Assembly: GCF_001866055.1 (NCBI RefSeq)
Contig: NZ_MLQS01000014.1
Location: forward strand, 62,001 to 126,000
Direction: 5' to 3'
Origin: Anaerobacillus alkalidiazotrophicus
Lineage (GTDB): Bacteria; Bacillota; Bacilli; Bacillales_H; Anaerobacillaceae
DNA: 64,000 nt
Shown: in pieces, positions 8,721 through 18,237 of the stretch
Numbering within the stretch: position 1 is the first letter of the stretch
Layout of the letters: every line of letters starts with the position of its first letter
Translations under genes and position numbers: made by a program
The notes under the pieces: model-generated
What the model was told of the DNA's origin: nothing
What the model saw: only the letters and a program-made list of their open reading frames with translations
Databases searched by the model: none

Positions 8721-9623
8721 TTGGTTTTAGATTCATTTATGCAAGAGGCAACAGGGGATCCATCGAAAGTAGTTGCTGTAGCATCGGCTGACAATGAAGA
8801 AGTAATAGAAGCAGTTGTCAAAGCTCTCAAAAGTAAGTTAGCAACCTTTTTACTATACGGACAGAAAGAAAAGATTAACTCGTTTCTTTCTGGTAAAAAA
8901 TTAGATTCTACATATATGAATAATATTCAAGTTGTCGATGCCGAAAGTGTGGACGATGCGGCAAAATTTGCTGTTCAAGCAGTCAATGAAGGTAAGGCTG
9001 ATATATTGATGAAAGGGATGGTTTCGACCTCTGTGATATTAAAAGAAGTCTTAAATAAAGATTATGGTTTACGGAATGGGAGATTACTTTCTCACATTGC
9101 GGTTTTTCAGATCGATAATTTTGAAAGACTAATTTTTGTTACAGATGCTGCGATGAATATAGTACCAGACATACAGCAAAAGGTTGAGATCATCAACAAC
9201 TCTGTTCGTTTTGTAAGGAAATTGGGTATAGATAACCCAAAGGTCGCTGTTATTTCAGCGGTTGAAACAGTTAATCCTAATATGTCTGCAACTGTAGACG
9301 GTGCTTTACTTTCAAAAATGAATACAAGAGGACAAATAAAAAACTGTATAGTTGATGGACCGTTAGCTTTAGATAATGCGATCTCGTTACAAGCGGCAAA
9401 ACTGAAAGGTATAGAGGGGGAAGTTGCTGGTAAGGCTGACATCATCATGGTTCCAAGTGTTGATGTTGGCAATGTGCTATACAAGTCATTAGTATACTTT
9501 TCAAAGGCAAAGGTTGGTGCTGTTATTTTAGGAGCTAAAGTTCCAATCGTGTTAACATCTAGATCAGATTCTACGGAAAGCAAGTTATATTCACTAGCCT
9601 TGGCAGTTCGTTCCGTTAGGTAG
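8721..9623 (+). CDS. ptb: Phosphate butyryltransferase
   Basis: Transfers branched-chain or butyryl groups from CoA to phosphate, the first step of substrate-level ATP formation with Buk. The 300-residue length and the conserved central block (ADILMKGMVSTSVILKEVL, about residues 93-111) match the phosphate acetyl/butyryltransferase family. The start is TTG at 8721 with a GGAGG site at 8709-8713. It begins the branched-chain keto-acid cluster. Unlike in B. subtilis, the leucine dehydrogenase gene bcd does not follow. Confidence 0.92.
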   Translation: MVLDSFMQEATGDPSKVVAVASADNEEVIEAVVKALKSKLATFLLYGQKEKINSFLSGKKLDSTYMNNIQVVDAESVDDAAKFAVQAVNEGKADILMKGMVSTSVILKEVLNKDYGLRNGRLLSHIAVFQIDNFERLIFVTDAAMNIVPDIQQKVEIINNSVRFVRKLGIDNPKVAVISAVETVNPNMSATVDGALLSKMNTRGQIKNCIVDGPLALDNAISLQAAKLKGIEGEVAGKADIIMVPSVDVGNVLYKSLVYFSKAKVGAVILGAKVPIVLTSRSDSTESKLYSLALAVRSVR

Positions 9624-9675
9624 GAAATTATCGACTTAGTTTTGATAAAGTTAAACGTAGATCATTTTAATGTTA

Positions 9676-9756
9676 GAAAAGTATCTAGCTCAAAGTCTCA
9701 AGCCACAACAAAAAGCTTTCCTCGCCTCGTCTACCACAAGTCGAGATACTAATTTA
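9676..9756 (+). repeat. Degenerate repeat family A remnant
   Basis: The segment resembles the interior of copy 1 (GTATCTAGC..., AAAGCTTTCCTCGCCTCGTC, ACAAGTCGAGA) but lacks clear ends. It fills the ptb-buk gap where bcd sits in B. subtilis. The rest of this roughly 320-nt gap shows no gene. Confidence 0.5.
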
Positions 9757-9944
9757 CATAAAATTCAAGTAATTAACAGTACAACAGGGAAAGAAGTTCA
9801 AGCATATAGTAGCTTATTTTATTTTTTTACAATAGTATGAATTCCATAATTATCAAAATTTAGCCAAATAAATCTCTTGATGGGGATAATGAATTATGAA
9901 ATCCATTAAATTTTAGGGAATAAATTGTTTTGGAGGTAGTTTAT

Positions 9945-11054
9945 GTGTTAAAAGAATATCGAATTTTAGCTATAAATCCAGGTTCTACCTCTACCAAAAT
10001 AGCAGTTTATATTAATGATTGTTGTATTTTTGAAAAGAACATAAGACATGATACAACTTTGTTAAGTTCATTTAACAAAACTATCGATCAATTTTTATTC
10101 CGTAAAGAGATTATTTTAGAAACGATAGAAAAAGAAAAGTTTGATCTGTCACAATTAAATGCTGTTATAGGGAGAGGTGGATTGCTCCGGCCGATTGAAA
10201 GTGGGACATATGAAGTTAACGAAGAAATGTTAAATGATCTACGTTTAGGTTATTCAGGAGAACATGCTTCAAACTTAGGTGGGATTTTAGCATATGAGAT
10301 AGCTTCACTGTTTAACATTCCATCATATATTGTTGATCCAGTTGTTGTCGATGAAATGGATAGAATTGCTAAGGTATCAGGATTTTCTCTTTTTGAAAGA
10401 AAAAGCATTTTTCATGCCTTAAATCAAAAGGCTGTAGCAAAAAGGGTCGCCAAAGATTTAAATAAAGATTATAAAGACCTTAATTTATTAGTTGCCCATA
10501 TGGGTGGTGGAATTACCGTAGGAGTTCATAAAGGTGGACGAGTAATTGATGTGAATAATGGTTTGAATGGAGAAGGTCCATTTTCTCCGGAGCGGTCCGG
10601 AACGATACCTGCAGGTGATTTAGTTTCTTTGTGTTTTTCTGGACAATATACGGAAAATGAGATGATGAAGAAAATTGTTGGGCAAGGTGGTCTAGTTGGG
10701 TACTTGGGTACAAATGATGCCACACAAGTAGAAAGTATGATACAAGCTGGTAATAAAAGAGCAAAACTAGTTTTTGAAGCTATGAGTTATCAAGTAGCAA
10801 AAGAAATTGGTGCTGCTAGTGCTGTTTTAAAAGGTGAAGTTGATTATATTGTATTAACAGGTGGTTTAGCATTTAGTAGGAAATTCGTAAAAGACATATC
10901 CAATCGTGTTAGTTGGATTGCGAACGTTATTGTTCAACCAGGCGAAAATGAAATGCGGGCATTAGTAGAAGGTGGATTAAGAATTCTTCGTGGAGAGGAA
11001 TTGGTAAAAGTTTACCCTACTGAAACATTAATACGAAGAAAAAAGGAGAGGTAG
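9945..11054 (+). CDS. buk: Butyrate kinase
   Basis: Converts acyl-phosphate plus ADP to the acid plus ATP, completing branched-chain fatty-acid production with Ptb. It belongs to the acetate/butyrate kinase (ASKHA) family: [10 protein letters not shown] near the N-terminus, HMGGGITVG in the middle and a late VLTGGLAFS. The start is GTG at 9945 because GGAGGT (9932-9937) lies 7 nt upstream; the in-frame TTG at 9930 overlaps that site. The protein is about 369 residues. The stop is 5 nt before lpdV. Confidence 0.94.
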   Translation: MLKEYRILAINPGSTSTKIAVYINDCCIFEKNIRHDTTLLSSFNKTIDQFLFRKEIILETIEKEKFDLSQLNAVIGRGGLLRPIESGTYEVNEEMLNDLRLGYSGEHASNLGGILAYEIASLFNIPSYIVDPVVVDEMDRIAKVSGFSLFERKSIFHALNQKAVAKRVAKDLNKDYKDLNLLVAHMGGGITVGVHKGGRVIDVNNGLNGEGPFSPERSGTIPAGDLVSLCFSGQYTENEMMKKIVGQGGLVGYLGTNDATQVESMIQAGNKRAKLVFEAMSYQVAKEIGAASAVLKGEVDYIVLTGGLAFSRKFVKDISNRVSWIANVIVQPGENEMRALVEGGLRILRGEELVKVYPTETLIRRKKER

Positions 11055-11059
11055 AAAAA

Positions 11060-12481
11060 GTGGCGAAAGAGTATGATTTAGTAATATTAGGAGCAGGTAC
11101 AGGTGGTTATGTGGCAGCTATTAAAGCATCTCAATTAGGATTGAGAGTTGCTGTTGTAGAAAAAGGAAAACTAGGTGGTACTTGTCTTCACCATGGATGT
11201 ATACCTAGTAAGGCACTCCTTAGAAGTGCAGAAGTATATTCAACTATGAAACATTCTGAAGATTTCGGAGTTACAGCTAAAGATATCACACTACATTTTG
11301 ATAAAGTTCAACAAAGAAAGGAAAAAATTATTGATAATCTTTATAAAGGTGTCCAACACCTAATGAAAAAAGGAAAAATTGATGTATATGAAGGTATAGG
11401 GCGTATTTTAGGTCCATCAATTTTTTCGCCGACACCAGGTACAATTTCAGTGGAGATGAATGACGGTAAAGAAAATGAAATGCTTATTCCTAAAAATGTA
11501 ATAATAGCTACTGGATCGAGACCTAAGTCTATGCCTGGAGTTGAAATCGATGGTAAGTATGTACTTTCAAGTAATGAGGCGTTACAAATGGATGAGCTTC
11601 CTAAATCAATGATCATTGTTGGAGGCGGTGTTATTGGAGTTGAATGGGCTTCAATGTTAAATGATTTCGGAGTTCAAGTTGTCATTCTTGAGTATTCTGA
11701 TCGAATATTACCGACAGAGGACCACGAAATTTCAAAGGAAGCAGCACGAGCATTAAAGAAGAAAGGCGTAAAAATAGTTACAGGAGCAAAGGTGCTTTTT
11801 GAAACGATCGAAAAAAGTGATATTATTTCCGTACAAGCACAGCGCAATGGGGAAACAAAATTGTTTACAGCTGAAAAGTTACTTGTTTCTGTTGGTAGAC
11901 AGGCAAACATTGAAGGAATAGGAATAGAAAACACTGATATAGTGATAGAAAAGGGTGTTATTAAAACAAACGAATTTTATCAAACAAAAGAATCCCACAT
12001 ATATGCTATTGGAGATGTCATTGGTGGTTTGCAATTAGCTCATGTAGCATCACATGAAGGTATTATAGCAGTAGAGCATATAGCAAACCAAAACCCTTCA
12101 GTTATTGATTATGATCTTATAGCAAAGTGTGTATATAGTTCACCTGAAGTTGCAAGTATTGGCTTAACAGAAAACGAAGCTAAAGATAAAGGGTATAAAG
12201 TGAAAACCGGAAAGTTTTTATTTAAAGCAATTGGAAAAGCGTTGGTCTTTGGAAAAACTGATGGTTTCGTAAAACTTGTAGTTGATGATAGTACAGAAGA
12301 TTTATTAGGAGTTCATATGATTGGGCCCCATGTCACAGACATGATTTCAGAAGCTAGTTTGGCTAAAGTATTAGATGCCACTCATTGGGAAGTTGCAAAT
12401 ACTATACATCCCCATCCGACTCTCTCAGAAGCAATCGGTGAAGCGGCCTTAGCTGTTGATGGTAAAGCCATACATGGATAA
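11060..12481 (+). CDS. lpdV: Dihydrolipoyl dehydrogenase, E3 of the branched-chain complex
   Basis: FAD enzyme that reoxidises the lipoyl arm of the branched-chain 2-oxoacid dehydrogenase. It has the FAD motif GAGTGGY (residues 11-17), the redox disulfide C42/C47 (GTCLHHGCIPSK), an NAD-binding GGGVIGVEWAS and the C-terminal catalytic HPHPTLSEAIGE. The start is GTG at 11060 with AAGGAGAGG upstream. Its place between buk and bkdAA marks it as the complex-specific LpdV. Confidence 0.95.
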   Translation: MAKEYDLVILGAGTGGYVAAIKASQLGLRVAVVEKGKLGGTCLHHGCIPSKALLRSAEVYSTMKHSEDFGVTAKDITLHFDKVQQRKEKIIDNLYKGVQHLMKKGKIDVYEGIGRILGPSIFSPTPGTISVEMNDGKENEMLIPKNVIIATGSRPKSMPGVEIDGKYVLSSNEALQMDELPKSMIIVGGGVIGVEWASMLNDFGVQVVILEYSDRILPTEDHEISKEAARALKKKGVKIVTGAKVLFETIEKSDIISVQAQRNGETKLFTAEKLLVSVGRQANIEGIGIENTDIVIEKGVIKTNEFYQTKESHIYAIGDVIGGLQLAHVASHEGIIAVEHIANQNPSVIDYDLIAKCVYSSPEVASIGLTENEAKDKGYKVKTGKFLFKAIGKALVFGKTDGFVKLVVDDSTEDLLGVHMIGPHVTDMISEASLAKVLDATHWEVANTIHPHPTLSEAIGEAALAVDGKAIHG

Positions 12482-12535
12482 ATAATATGAATTTTAGGTG
12501 GTATTTCTTAAATTCAATAATAAGGGGGGCTTATA

Positions 12536-13534
12536 ATGACAGAAAACCGCCACACTCAATTGGGGTTAACAGACACTGATGTAATTGAAATATATGAAAA
12601 GATGTTATTAGCAAGAAAAATAGATGAAAGAATGTGGTTGTTAAACCGTGCAGGAAAAATCCCGTTCGTTGTTTCTTGTCAAGGACAGGAAGCTGCTCAA
12701 GTTGGGGCAGCTTTTGCCTTAAATAAGGAAAAAGATTACATATTACCTTATTATCGAGACATGGGAGTCGTATTGATTTTTGGCATGACTGCTCGTGATC
12801 TTATGTTATCGGCTTTTGCTAAAGCTGAAGATCCTAATTCAGGTGGAAGACAGATGCCAGGGCATTTTGGTCAAAAGAAGAATCGAATTGTAACTGGATC
12901 TTCACCAGTTACAACACAAGTTCCTCATGCGGTCGGTATAGCTTTAGCGGGAAAAATGCAGCAGAAAGACTTTGTAACATTTACAACATTTGGGGAGGGT
13001 TCTTCAAATCAAGGAGATTTTCATGAAGGGGCAAACTTTGCTGCTGTTCATAAACTACCAGTTATATTAATGTGTGAAAATAATAAGTACGCTATCTCGG
13101 TTCCGATTCATAAACAGTTAGCATGTGAAAAGGTGTCTGATCGTGCAATTGGTTATGGAATGCCAGGAGTAACTGTAGACGGCAATGATCCTTTGGAAGT
13201 TTATAAGGCTGTAAAAGAAGCAGCTGATCGTGGTAGAAGAGGAGAAGGGCCAACTTTGATTGAAGCAGTAACATATCGCCTAACACCTCATTCAAGTGAT
13301 GATGATGACCTGGTTTATCGCTCTAGAGAAGAGGTTGAAGAAGCAAAAAAGAAAGATGCAATCATCACTTTTAAACTTTATTTGAAAAAGTTAAATATAT
13401 TAACAGATGAAAAAGAAGTAGAACTTAATGAACGTATTACCAATCTGGTAAATGATGCAACTGAGTATGCTGAAAATGCACCTTATGCACTTGCTGAAGA
13501 CGCACTGAAATACGTTTATGCTGAGGAGGAATAA
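12536..13534 (+). CDS. bkdAA: Branched-chain 2-oxoacid dehydrogenase E1 alpha
   Basis: Thiamine-diphosphate-dependent decarboxylase alpha subunit. The TPP-binding motif runs from GEGSSNQGD to ENN (about residues 153-183). Length (332 residues) and the sequence around HSSDDDD fit the E1-alpha family. The ATG is preceded by a strong GGGGGG site. It is followed 3 nt later by bkdAB. Confidence 0.95.
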   Translation: MTENRHTQLGLTDTDVIEIYEKMLLARKIDERMWLLNRAGKIPFVVSCQGQEAAQVGAAFALNKEKDYILPYYRDMGVVLIFGMTARDLMLSAFAKAEDPNSGGRQMPGHFGQKKNRIVTGSSPVTTQVPHAVGIALAGKMQQKDFVTFTTFGEGSSNQGDFHEGANFAAVHKLPVILMCENNKYAISVPIHKQLACEKVSDRAIGYGMPGVTVDGNDPLEVYKAVKEAADRGRRGEGPTLIEAVTYRLTPHSSDDDDLVYRSREEVEEAKKKDAIITFKLYLKKLNILTDEKEVELNERITNLVNDATEYAENAPYALAEDALKYVYAEEE

Positions 13535-13537
13535 TCA

Positions 13538-14521
13538 ATGCCTATCATATCTTATATCGATGCCGTTACACTAGCCATAAAAGAGGAAATGGAACGAGAT
13601 GATAAGGTTTTTGTTCTTGGTGAAGATGTTGGTGCTCGAGGTGGAGTTTTTAGAGCGACAAATGGGCTTTACGAGCAGTTTGGTGAGCAAAGAGTAATTG
13701 ATACACCACTAGCAGAATCTGCTATCGTTGGTGTAGGTATAGGTGCTGCGATGTACGGGATGAGACCAATAGCAGAGATACAATTTGCTGATTTTATTAT
13801 GCCTGCAGTAAATCAAATCGTTTCTGAAGCAGCGAAAATTCGTTATCGTTCTAATAATGATTGGAGTTGTCCACTTGTTATTAGAGCTCCTTATGGCGGA
13901 GGTGTTCATGGGGCGCTATATCATTCTCAATCTGTAGAGGCAATGTTTAGTGGCATACCTGGGCTAAAAATTGTAATGCCATCTACACCGTATGATGTAA
14001 AAGGTTTGCTGAAATCGGCTATTCGTGATAATGACCCAGTATTATTTTTTGAACATAAACGTGCATATCGATTAATAAAAGGTGAAGTGCCAAGTGAAGA
14101 TTATACTCTCCCAATCGGAAAAGCTGATGTTAAGCGAAATGGTGATGATCTTACTGTCATTACATATGGATTAGCTGTTCACTTTTCTTTACAAGCTGCT
14201 GAAAGATTAGCTAAAGATGGAATATCAGTTCATATCATAGATTTAAGAACTGTTTATCCTTTAGATAAAGAAGCGATCATAGAAGCTGCTAGTAAGACAG
14301 GGAAAGTTCTTCTTGTTACAGAAGATAATAAAGAAGGTAGTGTTATGAGTGAAGTAGCGGCAATTATTGCTGAGGACTGCTTATTTGATTTAGATGCACC
14401 AATCAAGCGTTTAGCTGGACCAGATGTGCCAGCTATGCCATATGCACCTACTATGGAAAAGTTTTTTATGATTAATCCTGAAAAAATCGAAAAAGCAATG
14501 CGTGATTTAGCAGAGTTTTAA
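13538..14521 (+). CDS. bkdAB: Branched-chain 2-oxoacid dehydrogenase E1 beta
   Basis: E1 beta subunit, a transketolase-type pyrimidine-binding domain plus C-terminal domain, 327 residues. The motifs FVLGEDVGARGGVFRAT and EIQFADFIMPAVNQI are characteristic. It is translationally coupled to bkdAA (3-nt gap) and followed by bkdB, whose ribosome binding site lies immediately after the bkdAB stop. Confidence 0.96.
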   Translation: MPIISYIDAVTLAIKEEMERDDKVFVLGEDVGARGGVFRATNGLYEQFGEQRVIDTPLAESAIVGVGIGAAMYGMRPIAEIQFADFIMPAVNQIVSEAAKIRYRSNNDWSCPLVIRAPYGGGVHGALYHSQSVEAMFSGIPGLKIVMPSTPYDVKGLLKSAIRDNDPVLFFEHKRAYRLIKGEVPSEDYTLPIGKADVKRNGDDLTVITYGLAVHFSLQAAERLAKDGISVHIIDLRTVYPLDKEAIIEAASKTGKVLLVTEDNKEGSVMSEVAAIIAEDCLFDLDAPIKRLAGPDVPAMPYAPTMEKFFMINPEKIEKAMRDLAEF

Positions 14522-14538
14522 TGAGGGAGGTATACAAA

Positions 14539-15786
14539 GTGATCTCAGAAATAAAAATGCCTCAGCTAGGTGAGAGTGTAACGGAAGGTACAATTAGTAA
14601 ATGGCTTGTGAAAAAAGGAGATAAAGTTAACAAGTATGATCCTTTAGCTGAAGTGATGACTGATAAAGTAAATGCAGAAATTCCTTCCACTTTTTCAGGA
14701 ACGATTAAAGAGCTAATTGCAAAAGAAGACGAGACAATTGAAGTCGGTGGTGTAATTTGTACAATAGAGGGAGATAAAGTAGTAGAAACTATTTCAAAAA
14801 CTACTTCTATAGATAAAAAAACGAATTTAGATCGTACTAATACTAGTGAAAAGAGACGTTACTCCCCAGCTGTTCTTCGCCTTGCTAGTGAGCATAATAT
14901 TGATTTGCTATCGGTAACGGGTACAGGCCGTGGAGGGCGGATAACTAGAAAAGATATTCAAACAATAATAGAAAATGGGGATTTATCCCATGTAGAAATA
15001 ACTGAACCAGTACAAGAAAAAATAACAAGTAATGAAATAAATGATGAAAAATTGGATATACAGCCATGGGCAACTACCGTGGTAGGTGATATAGAAATCC
15101 CAGTTACAGGTGTTCGTAAAGCTATTGCAGCAAATATGGTGAAAAGTAAAAATGAGGCACCGCATGCATGGACAATGGTAGAAGTGGATGTAACTAACCT
15201 CGTTAATTTTCGCAATGAAATTAAAGAATCTTTTAAACAAAAGGAAGGGTATAATTTAACATATTTACCATTCTTTATAAAAGTAGTGGTAGAAGCGTTA
15301 AAGGAATTTCCTCAATTAAACTCACTATGGGGCGGAGATAAAATTATTCAAAAGAAAGATGTTAATATCGCGATAGCAGTTGCTACTGATGATGCTCTAT
15401 ATGTACCTGTTATTAAACATGCTGATGAAAAGTCAATAAAAGGACTAGCTGGGGAGATAAATGCACTTGCAAGTAAGGTTAGAAATAAAGCAGTTACGAG
15501 CAATGATATGCAAGGTGGAACGTTTACGATTAATAATACAGGTTCGTTCGGTTCAATACTTTCAGCTCCCATTATCAATCATCCCCAGGCTGCGATATTA
15601 TCTATCGAAGCCATCGTTAAACGACCAGTTATTTTGCATAATGATGCCATTGCTATTAGACATATGGTCAATTTATGTTTATCGCTAGATCATCGCGTTT
15701 TAGATGGTTTGATATGTGGACGGTTTTTAGCCAGGGTAAAAGAAAAGTTAGAAAAATTATCAAAGGAAAATATAAAGGTATATTAA
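14539..15786 (+). CDS. bkdB: Branched-chain 2-oxoacid dehydrogenase E2 (lipoamide acyltransferase)
   Basis: The E2 core carries an N-terminal lipoyl domain with lipoylated K43 (EVMTDKVNAEIPS), a peripheral-subunit-binding domain around residues 110-147 (SPAVLRLASEHNID) and a catalytic domain ending in the HRVLDG active site. The start is set at GTG 14539, 9 nt after GGGAGG (14525-14530); the ATG at 14521 lies upstream of that site. The protein has 415 residues. It closes the operon; the first hairpin of the downstream family B repeat may help terminate it. Confidence 0.95.
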   Translation: MISEIKMPQLGESVTEGTISKWLVKKGDKVNKYDPLAEVMTDKVNAEIPSTFSGTIKELIAKEDETIEVGGVICTIEGDKVVETISKTTSIDKKTNLDRTNTSEKRRYSPAVLRLASEHNIDLLSVTGTGRGGRITRKDIQTIIENGDLSHVEITEPVQEKITSNEINDEKLDIQPWATTVVGDIEIPVTGVRKAIAANMVKSKNEAPHAWTMVEVDVTNLVNFRNEIKESFKQKEGYNLTYLPFFIKVVVEALKEFPQLNSLWGGDKIIQKKDVNIAIAVATDDALYVPVIKHADEKSIKGLAGEINALASKVRNKAVTSNDMQGGTFTINNTGSFGSILSAPIINHPQAAILSIEAIVKRPVILHNDAIAIRHMVNLCLSLDHRVLDGLICGRFLARVKEKLEKLSKENIKVY

Positions 15787-15848
15787 CAATCAATATTGTT
15801 TAATCTAACGTGAACTAGTCCGTTTTTCAACTAGATAGTTTGATTTAT

Positions 15849-16048
15849 CTCACTCTTAAGGGGCAGTAAGACCCCTGATTCAAAACTAAAGAAAATCGAA
15901 AAGTTTAGGTTGGGGATTAACTACCTCTAAAGATCCGATATAGAATAACTAATCATCAGTGAAAGCTGATGATAGTTATTCTTAGGCTTGTGGTATAAGT
16001 CAAACTAACAATCAGTGGAGGATGAAGGAACCCCGACTAAAGTTTGGC
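15849..16048 (+). repeat. Dispersed repeat family B, copy 1 (about 200 bp)
   Basis: The left end is C(T)CACTCTTAAGGGGCAG preceded by TTTAT (15844-15848). The interior has a perfect hairpin (AGAATAACTAATCATCAG with its complement) and the CAATCAGTGG... arm. The right end is degenerate: the CCACTGATTG arm is mutated to CCCCGACTAAAGTTTGGC and the second TTTAT is lost. It lies in the intergenic region after bkdB. Confidence 0.8.
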
Positions 16049-16062
16049 TATAAAAACACTCA

Positions 16063-16108
16063 GTTGTGTTGTACTAGAAAAATTTTCTAGCATGACGCAA
16101 CTTTTTTG
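16063..16108 (+). terminator. Hairpin with T tract
   Basis: GTTG...CTAGAAAA and TTTTCTAG...CAAC pair imperfectly and are followed by TTTTTTG. It lies between repeat B1 and the next gene and may terminate readthrough from bkdB. Confidence 0.55.
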
Positions 16109-16213
16109 TTAAGAAAACTATGATGGTAAAATAAAAACTTTATTTACATGGTTTATATAGATATGGGAAAGATAGTAACTGTTAGATTTGTAAAGAAGAA
16201 AGGAATGTTTTGA

Positions 16214-16678
16214 ATGAAATGTCGAAAGAAGTTACTCCTTTTATTAATGATAACATCCATACTAGTTTCATTTACATCATTACCTATTGTTAATGCAAAT
16301 GAAGACGTAAACGAAGAAGCTAGTTCGCAAGTAGGGAAAATAGGATTTGAACAACGAGTGATCCGAGCGCATTTTAATTTTTATTATCAGCTTCTAGCAG
16401 AAAAGTATGCTCCAAAGCATGTAAAAGTATGGAATAATGTTATGCAGGATAGAGATGCTCTGATTAAAAAGTTCAAAGAATTAAAGAAAGATGGAATAGA
16501 ACTAGATAATTTTTACGATGAGACATGGTTGAAAGAACATAACGAAATTCAACACCAGTTTTTAGAGGCAGTTGAAAAAAGGGATGATGAAATCCTTAAA
16601 GTAATTGTTCCACAAATTATAGATCACCAAAAGCAGCTTAATTCTATTCTAAAGAAACGATTGAAAGAGCTTAAATAG
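16214..16678 (+). CDS. Secreted helical protein of unknown function
   Basis: Residues 1-29 form a signal peptide (KKLLLLLMITSILVSF followed by a likely cleavage after VNANE). The mature part (about 125 residues) is highly charged and predicted helical, with no cysteines and many K/E. I do not recognise a family. It is monocistronic, flanked by hairpin terminators, and lies just upstream of the Zur-controlled zinc-binding lipoprotein, but nothing links the two. Confidence 0.7.
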   Translation: MKCRKKLLLLLMITSILVSFTSLPIVNANEDVNEEASSQVGKIGFEQRVIRAHFNFYYQLLAEKYAPKHVKVWNNVMQDRDALIKKFKELKKDGIELDNFYDETWLKEHNEIQHQFLEAVEKRDDEILKVIVPQIIDHQKQLNSILKKRLKELK

Positions 16679-16682
16679 GTAT

Positions 16683-16722
16683 TTAATGGAGACAAAGAAT
16701 TTGTCTCCATTGTTTTTTTTAT
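16683..16722 (+). terminator. Intrinsic terminator
   Basis: AATGGAGACAAA GAA TTTGTCTCCATT followed by a T tract, just after the secreted-protein gene. Confidence 0.9.
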
Positions 16723-16811
16723 AAAATAAGTTCTATTTTGGAGAATGAAAGTATAAATAAAACTATAGGCTTTGCAATGAAGCTATAGTTTTATAAAATG
16801 AGGGTTTAAGT

Positions 16812-16873
16812 TTTACAAATCGTAACATTTACGATATAATCCTTTTGTTAATAAAACGTAATCGTTACGAAAG
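16812..16873 (+). promoter_or_regulatory. Zinc-regulated promoter with two Zur boxes
   Basis: A sigma-A promoter is visible: TTTACA (16812-16817), a 17-nt spacer and TATAAT (16835-16840). The spacer contains AAATCGTAACATTTACGATAT (16817-16837), which fits the Bacillus Zur box. A second palindrome, CGTAATCGTTACG (16858-16870), overlaps the transcript start region and would block transcription when Zur is zinc-loaded. Confidence 0.8.
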
Positions 16874-16882
16874 GGGATCGAC

Positions 16883-18010
16883 ATGAAAATTAAATCAAGC
16901 TTATTTGCAATTATGTTAGTGTTGTCTACATTTTTGGTAGCCTGCGGTGCAAATCAAGAGCAACCTGAAGAAAGTGCAGAAGAAAATATAGAAGTTGTAG
17001 GAGAGGTTTTACAAGTCTACACAACAATTTTTCCACTTATGGATTTTGCCGAAAAAATTGGAGGAGAGTTTGTAGAGGTAAAAAGTATAGTTCCAGTTGG
17101 TGCAGATGCTCATACGTTTGAACCTACTGCCAAAACAATGGTTGATGTATCAAACGCAGATTTATATATATATAATGGAGCAGGTATTGAAGGGTTTGCT
17201 GATGCAGCAGCAGAAGTTTTAAAAACTGGAAGTGTCAAAATTTTAAGAGCGGTAGATGGAATCGACCTTATTGATTTTGATCACGACCACGATCATAATC
17301 ACGAAGAAGAAGATCACAGCCATGACCACGGCCATGGTCACGAAGAAGAAGATCATAGCCATGACCACGACCATGGTCACGAAGAAGAAGATCACAGCCA
17401 CGACCACGACCATGGTCACGAAGAAGAAGATCACAGTCACGACCATGATCAAAGTCATGAAGAAGAAGATCACGGTCATTCGCATGGCGAAGAGGATCCG
17501 CATGTATGGTTAGATCCAATACGTTCTATCCAATTAGCTGAAAATATTAAAAATGCACTAGTTGAATTAATGCCTGAAGCAGCTGATGAATTTGAAAGTA
17601 ACTTTAAAATTTTAACAGAACAATTTGAAACATTAGATCAAAAGTTTAAAGCCATGCTAACAGAAATATCAAAAGATACTATTATTGTATCTCATGCTGG
17701 TTATGGTTACTGGACTGATCGTTACGGTATAAGGCAAATTGGGGTTTCTGGTATTTCACCTACGAATGAACCTTCTATCCGTCAAGTACAAGATGTCATT
17801 GAATATGCTGAGGAAAATAATATAGGTTTTATTTTATTTGAACAAAATATACCAACTAACATCGCTGAAGCTGTTCGTTCCCAAGTAGGGGCAGAAGCTT
17901 TATGGATTCATAATTTAGAAGCACTAGTACAAGAAGATGTAGATAACAATGAAGACTACTTTAGTCTTATGGAGAGGAACATTGAAGTACTAAAAACAGC
18001 TTTACAATAA
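16883..18010 (+). CDS. znuA: Zinc ABC transporter substrate-binding lipoprotein (ZnuA/AdcA type)
   Basis: Cluster A-I solute-binding protein for zinc. A lipoprotein signal ends in LVAC with C21. A metal-binding His is in VGADAHTFEP, and others follow in the C-terminal half (DPHVWLDP, SHAGYGYW). Between them is an unusually long His/Asp/Glu-rich loop (residues about 132-205) built from five 13-residue units (HEEEDHSHDHDHG). The upstream Zur boxes support zinc starvation control. No permease or ATPase gene is adjacent, so partners must be elsewhere. Confidence 0.9.
   Translation: MKIKSSLFAIMLVLSTFLVACGANQEQPEESAEENIEVVGEVLQVYTTIFPLMDFAEKIGGEFVEVKSIVPVGADAHTFEPTAKTMVDVSNADLYIYNGAGIEGFADAAAEVLKTGSVKILRAVDGIDLIDFDHDHDHNHEEEDHSHDHGHGHEEEDHSHDHDHGHEEEDHSHDHDHGHEEEDHSHDHDQSHEEEDHGHSHGEEDPHVWLDPIRSIQLAENIKNALVELMPEAADEFESNFKILTEQFETLDQKFKAMLTEISKDTIIVSHAGYGYWTDRYGIRQIGVSGISPTNEPSIRQVQDVIEYAEENNIGFILFEQNIPTNIAEAVRSQVGAEALWIHNLEALVQEDVDNNEDYFSLMERNIEVLKTALQ
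17300..17490 (+). repeat. Tandem 39-bp repeats encoding the His-rich loop
   Basis: Unit starts at 17300, 17339, 17378, 17417 and 17456 are exactly 39 bp apart. Each unit encodes H-E-E-E-D-H plus a His/Asp run; the last unit diverges. Copy number is likely to vary by slippage without changing the reading frame. Confidence 0.9.
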
Positions 18011-18013
18011 TAT

Positions 18014-18043
18014 AGAAAAGCTCATCGTTTTGATGAGCTTTTC
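18014..18043 (+). terminator. Intrinsic terminator of znuA
   Basis: GAAAAGCTCATC GTTTT GATGAGCTTTTC, followed by T/C-rich sequence. A family A repeat left end starts 8 nt later. Confidence 0.85.
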
Positions 18044-18050
18044 TCATATA

Positions 18051-18120
18051 ATCAGAATTTATAAATTTCTAACTTGGAAACTGTCTAACTTTTGCTGTGT
18101 TGAGGTCGGTCCTATTCCAT
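18051..18120 (+). repeat. Repeat family A, left-end fragment (copy 2)
   Basis: ATCAGAATTTATAAATTTCT and the following AACTTGGAAACTGTCTAAC are nearly identical to the left end of the other copies. The right end is missing and the sequence becomes unrelated after about 18090-18120. Confidence 0.7.
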
Positions 18121-18237
18121 ACTTCTGGTATGTAGAAAATAAAATAGTTAATATTAATAATGCTTTTTATTTTGTAAAATGAGGTAAGAAGTGTACAATA
18201 TAAACATAGTGTTAATATTCTAAAAGAGGTGAGACTT

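Noticed and set aside
17243..17519. Three long ORFs in other frames of the znuA His-rich region
   Set aside because: They come from the 39-bp tandem repeats being open in several frames; no ribosome binding sites.
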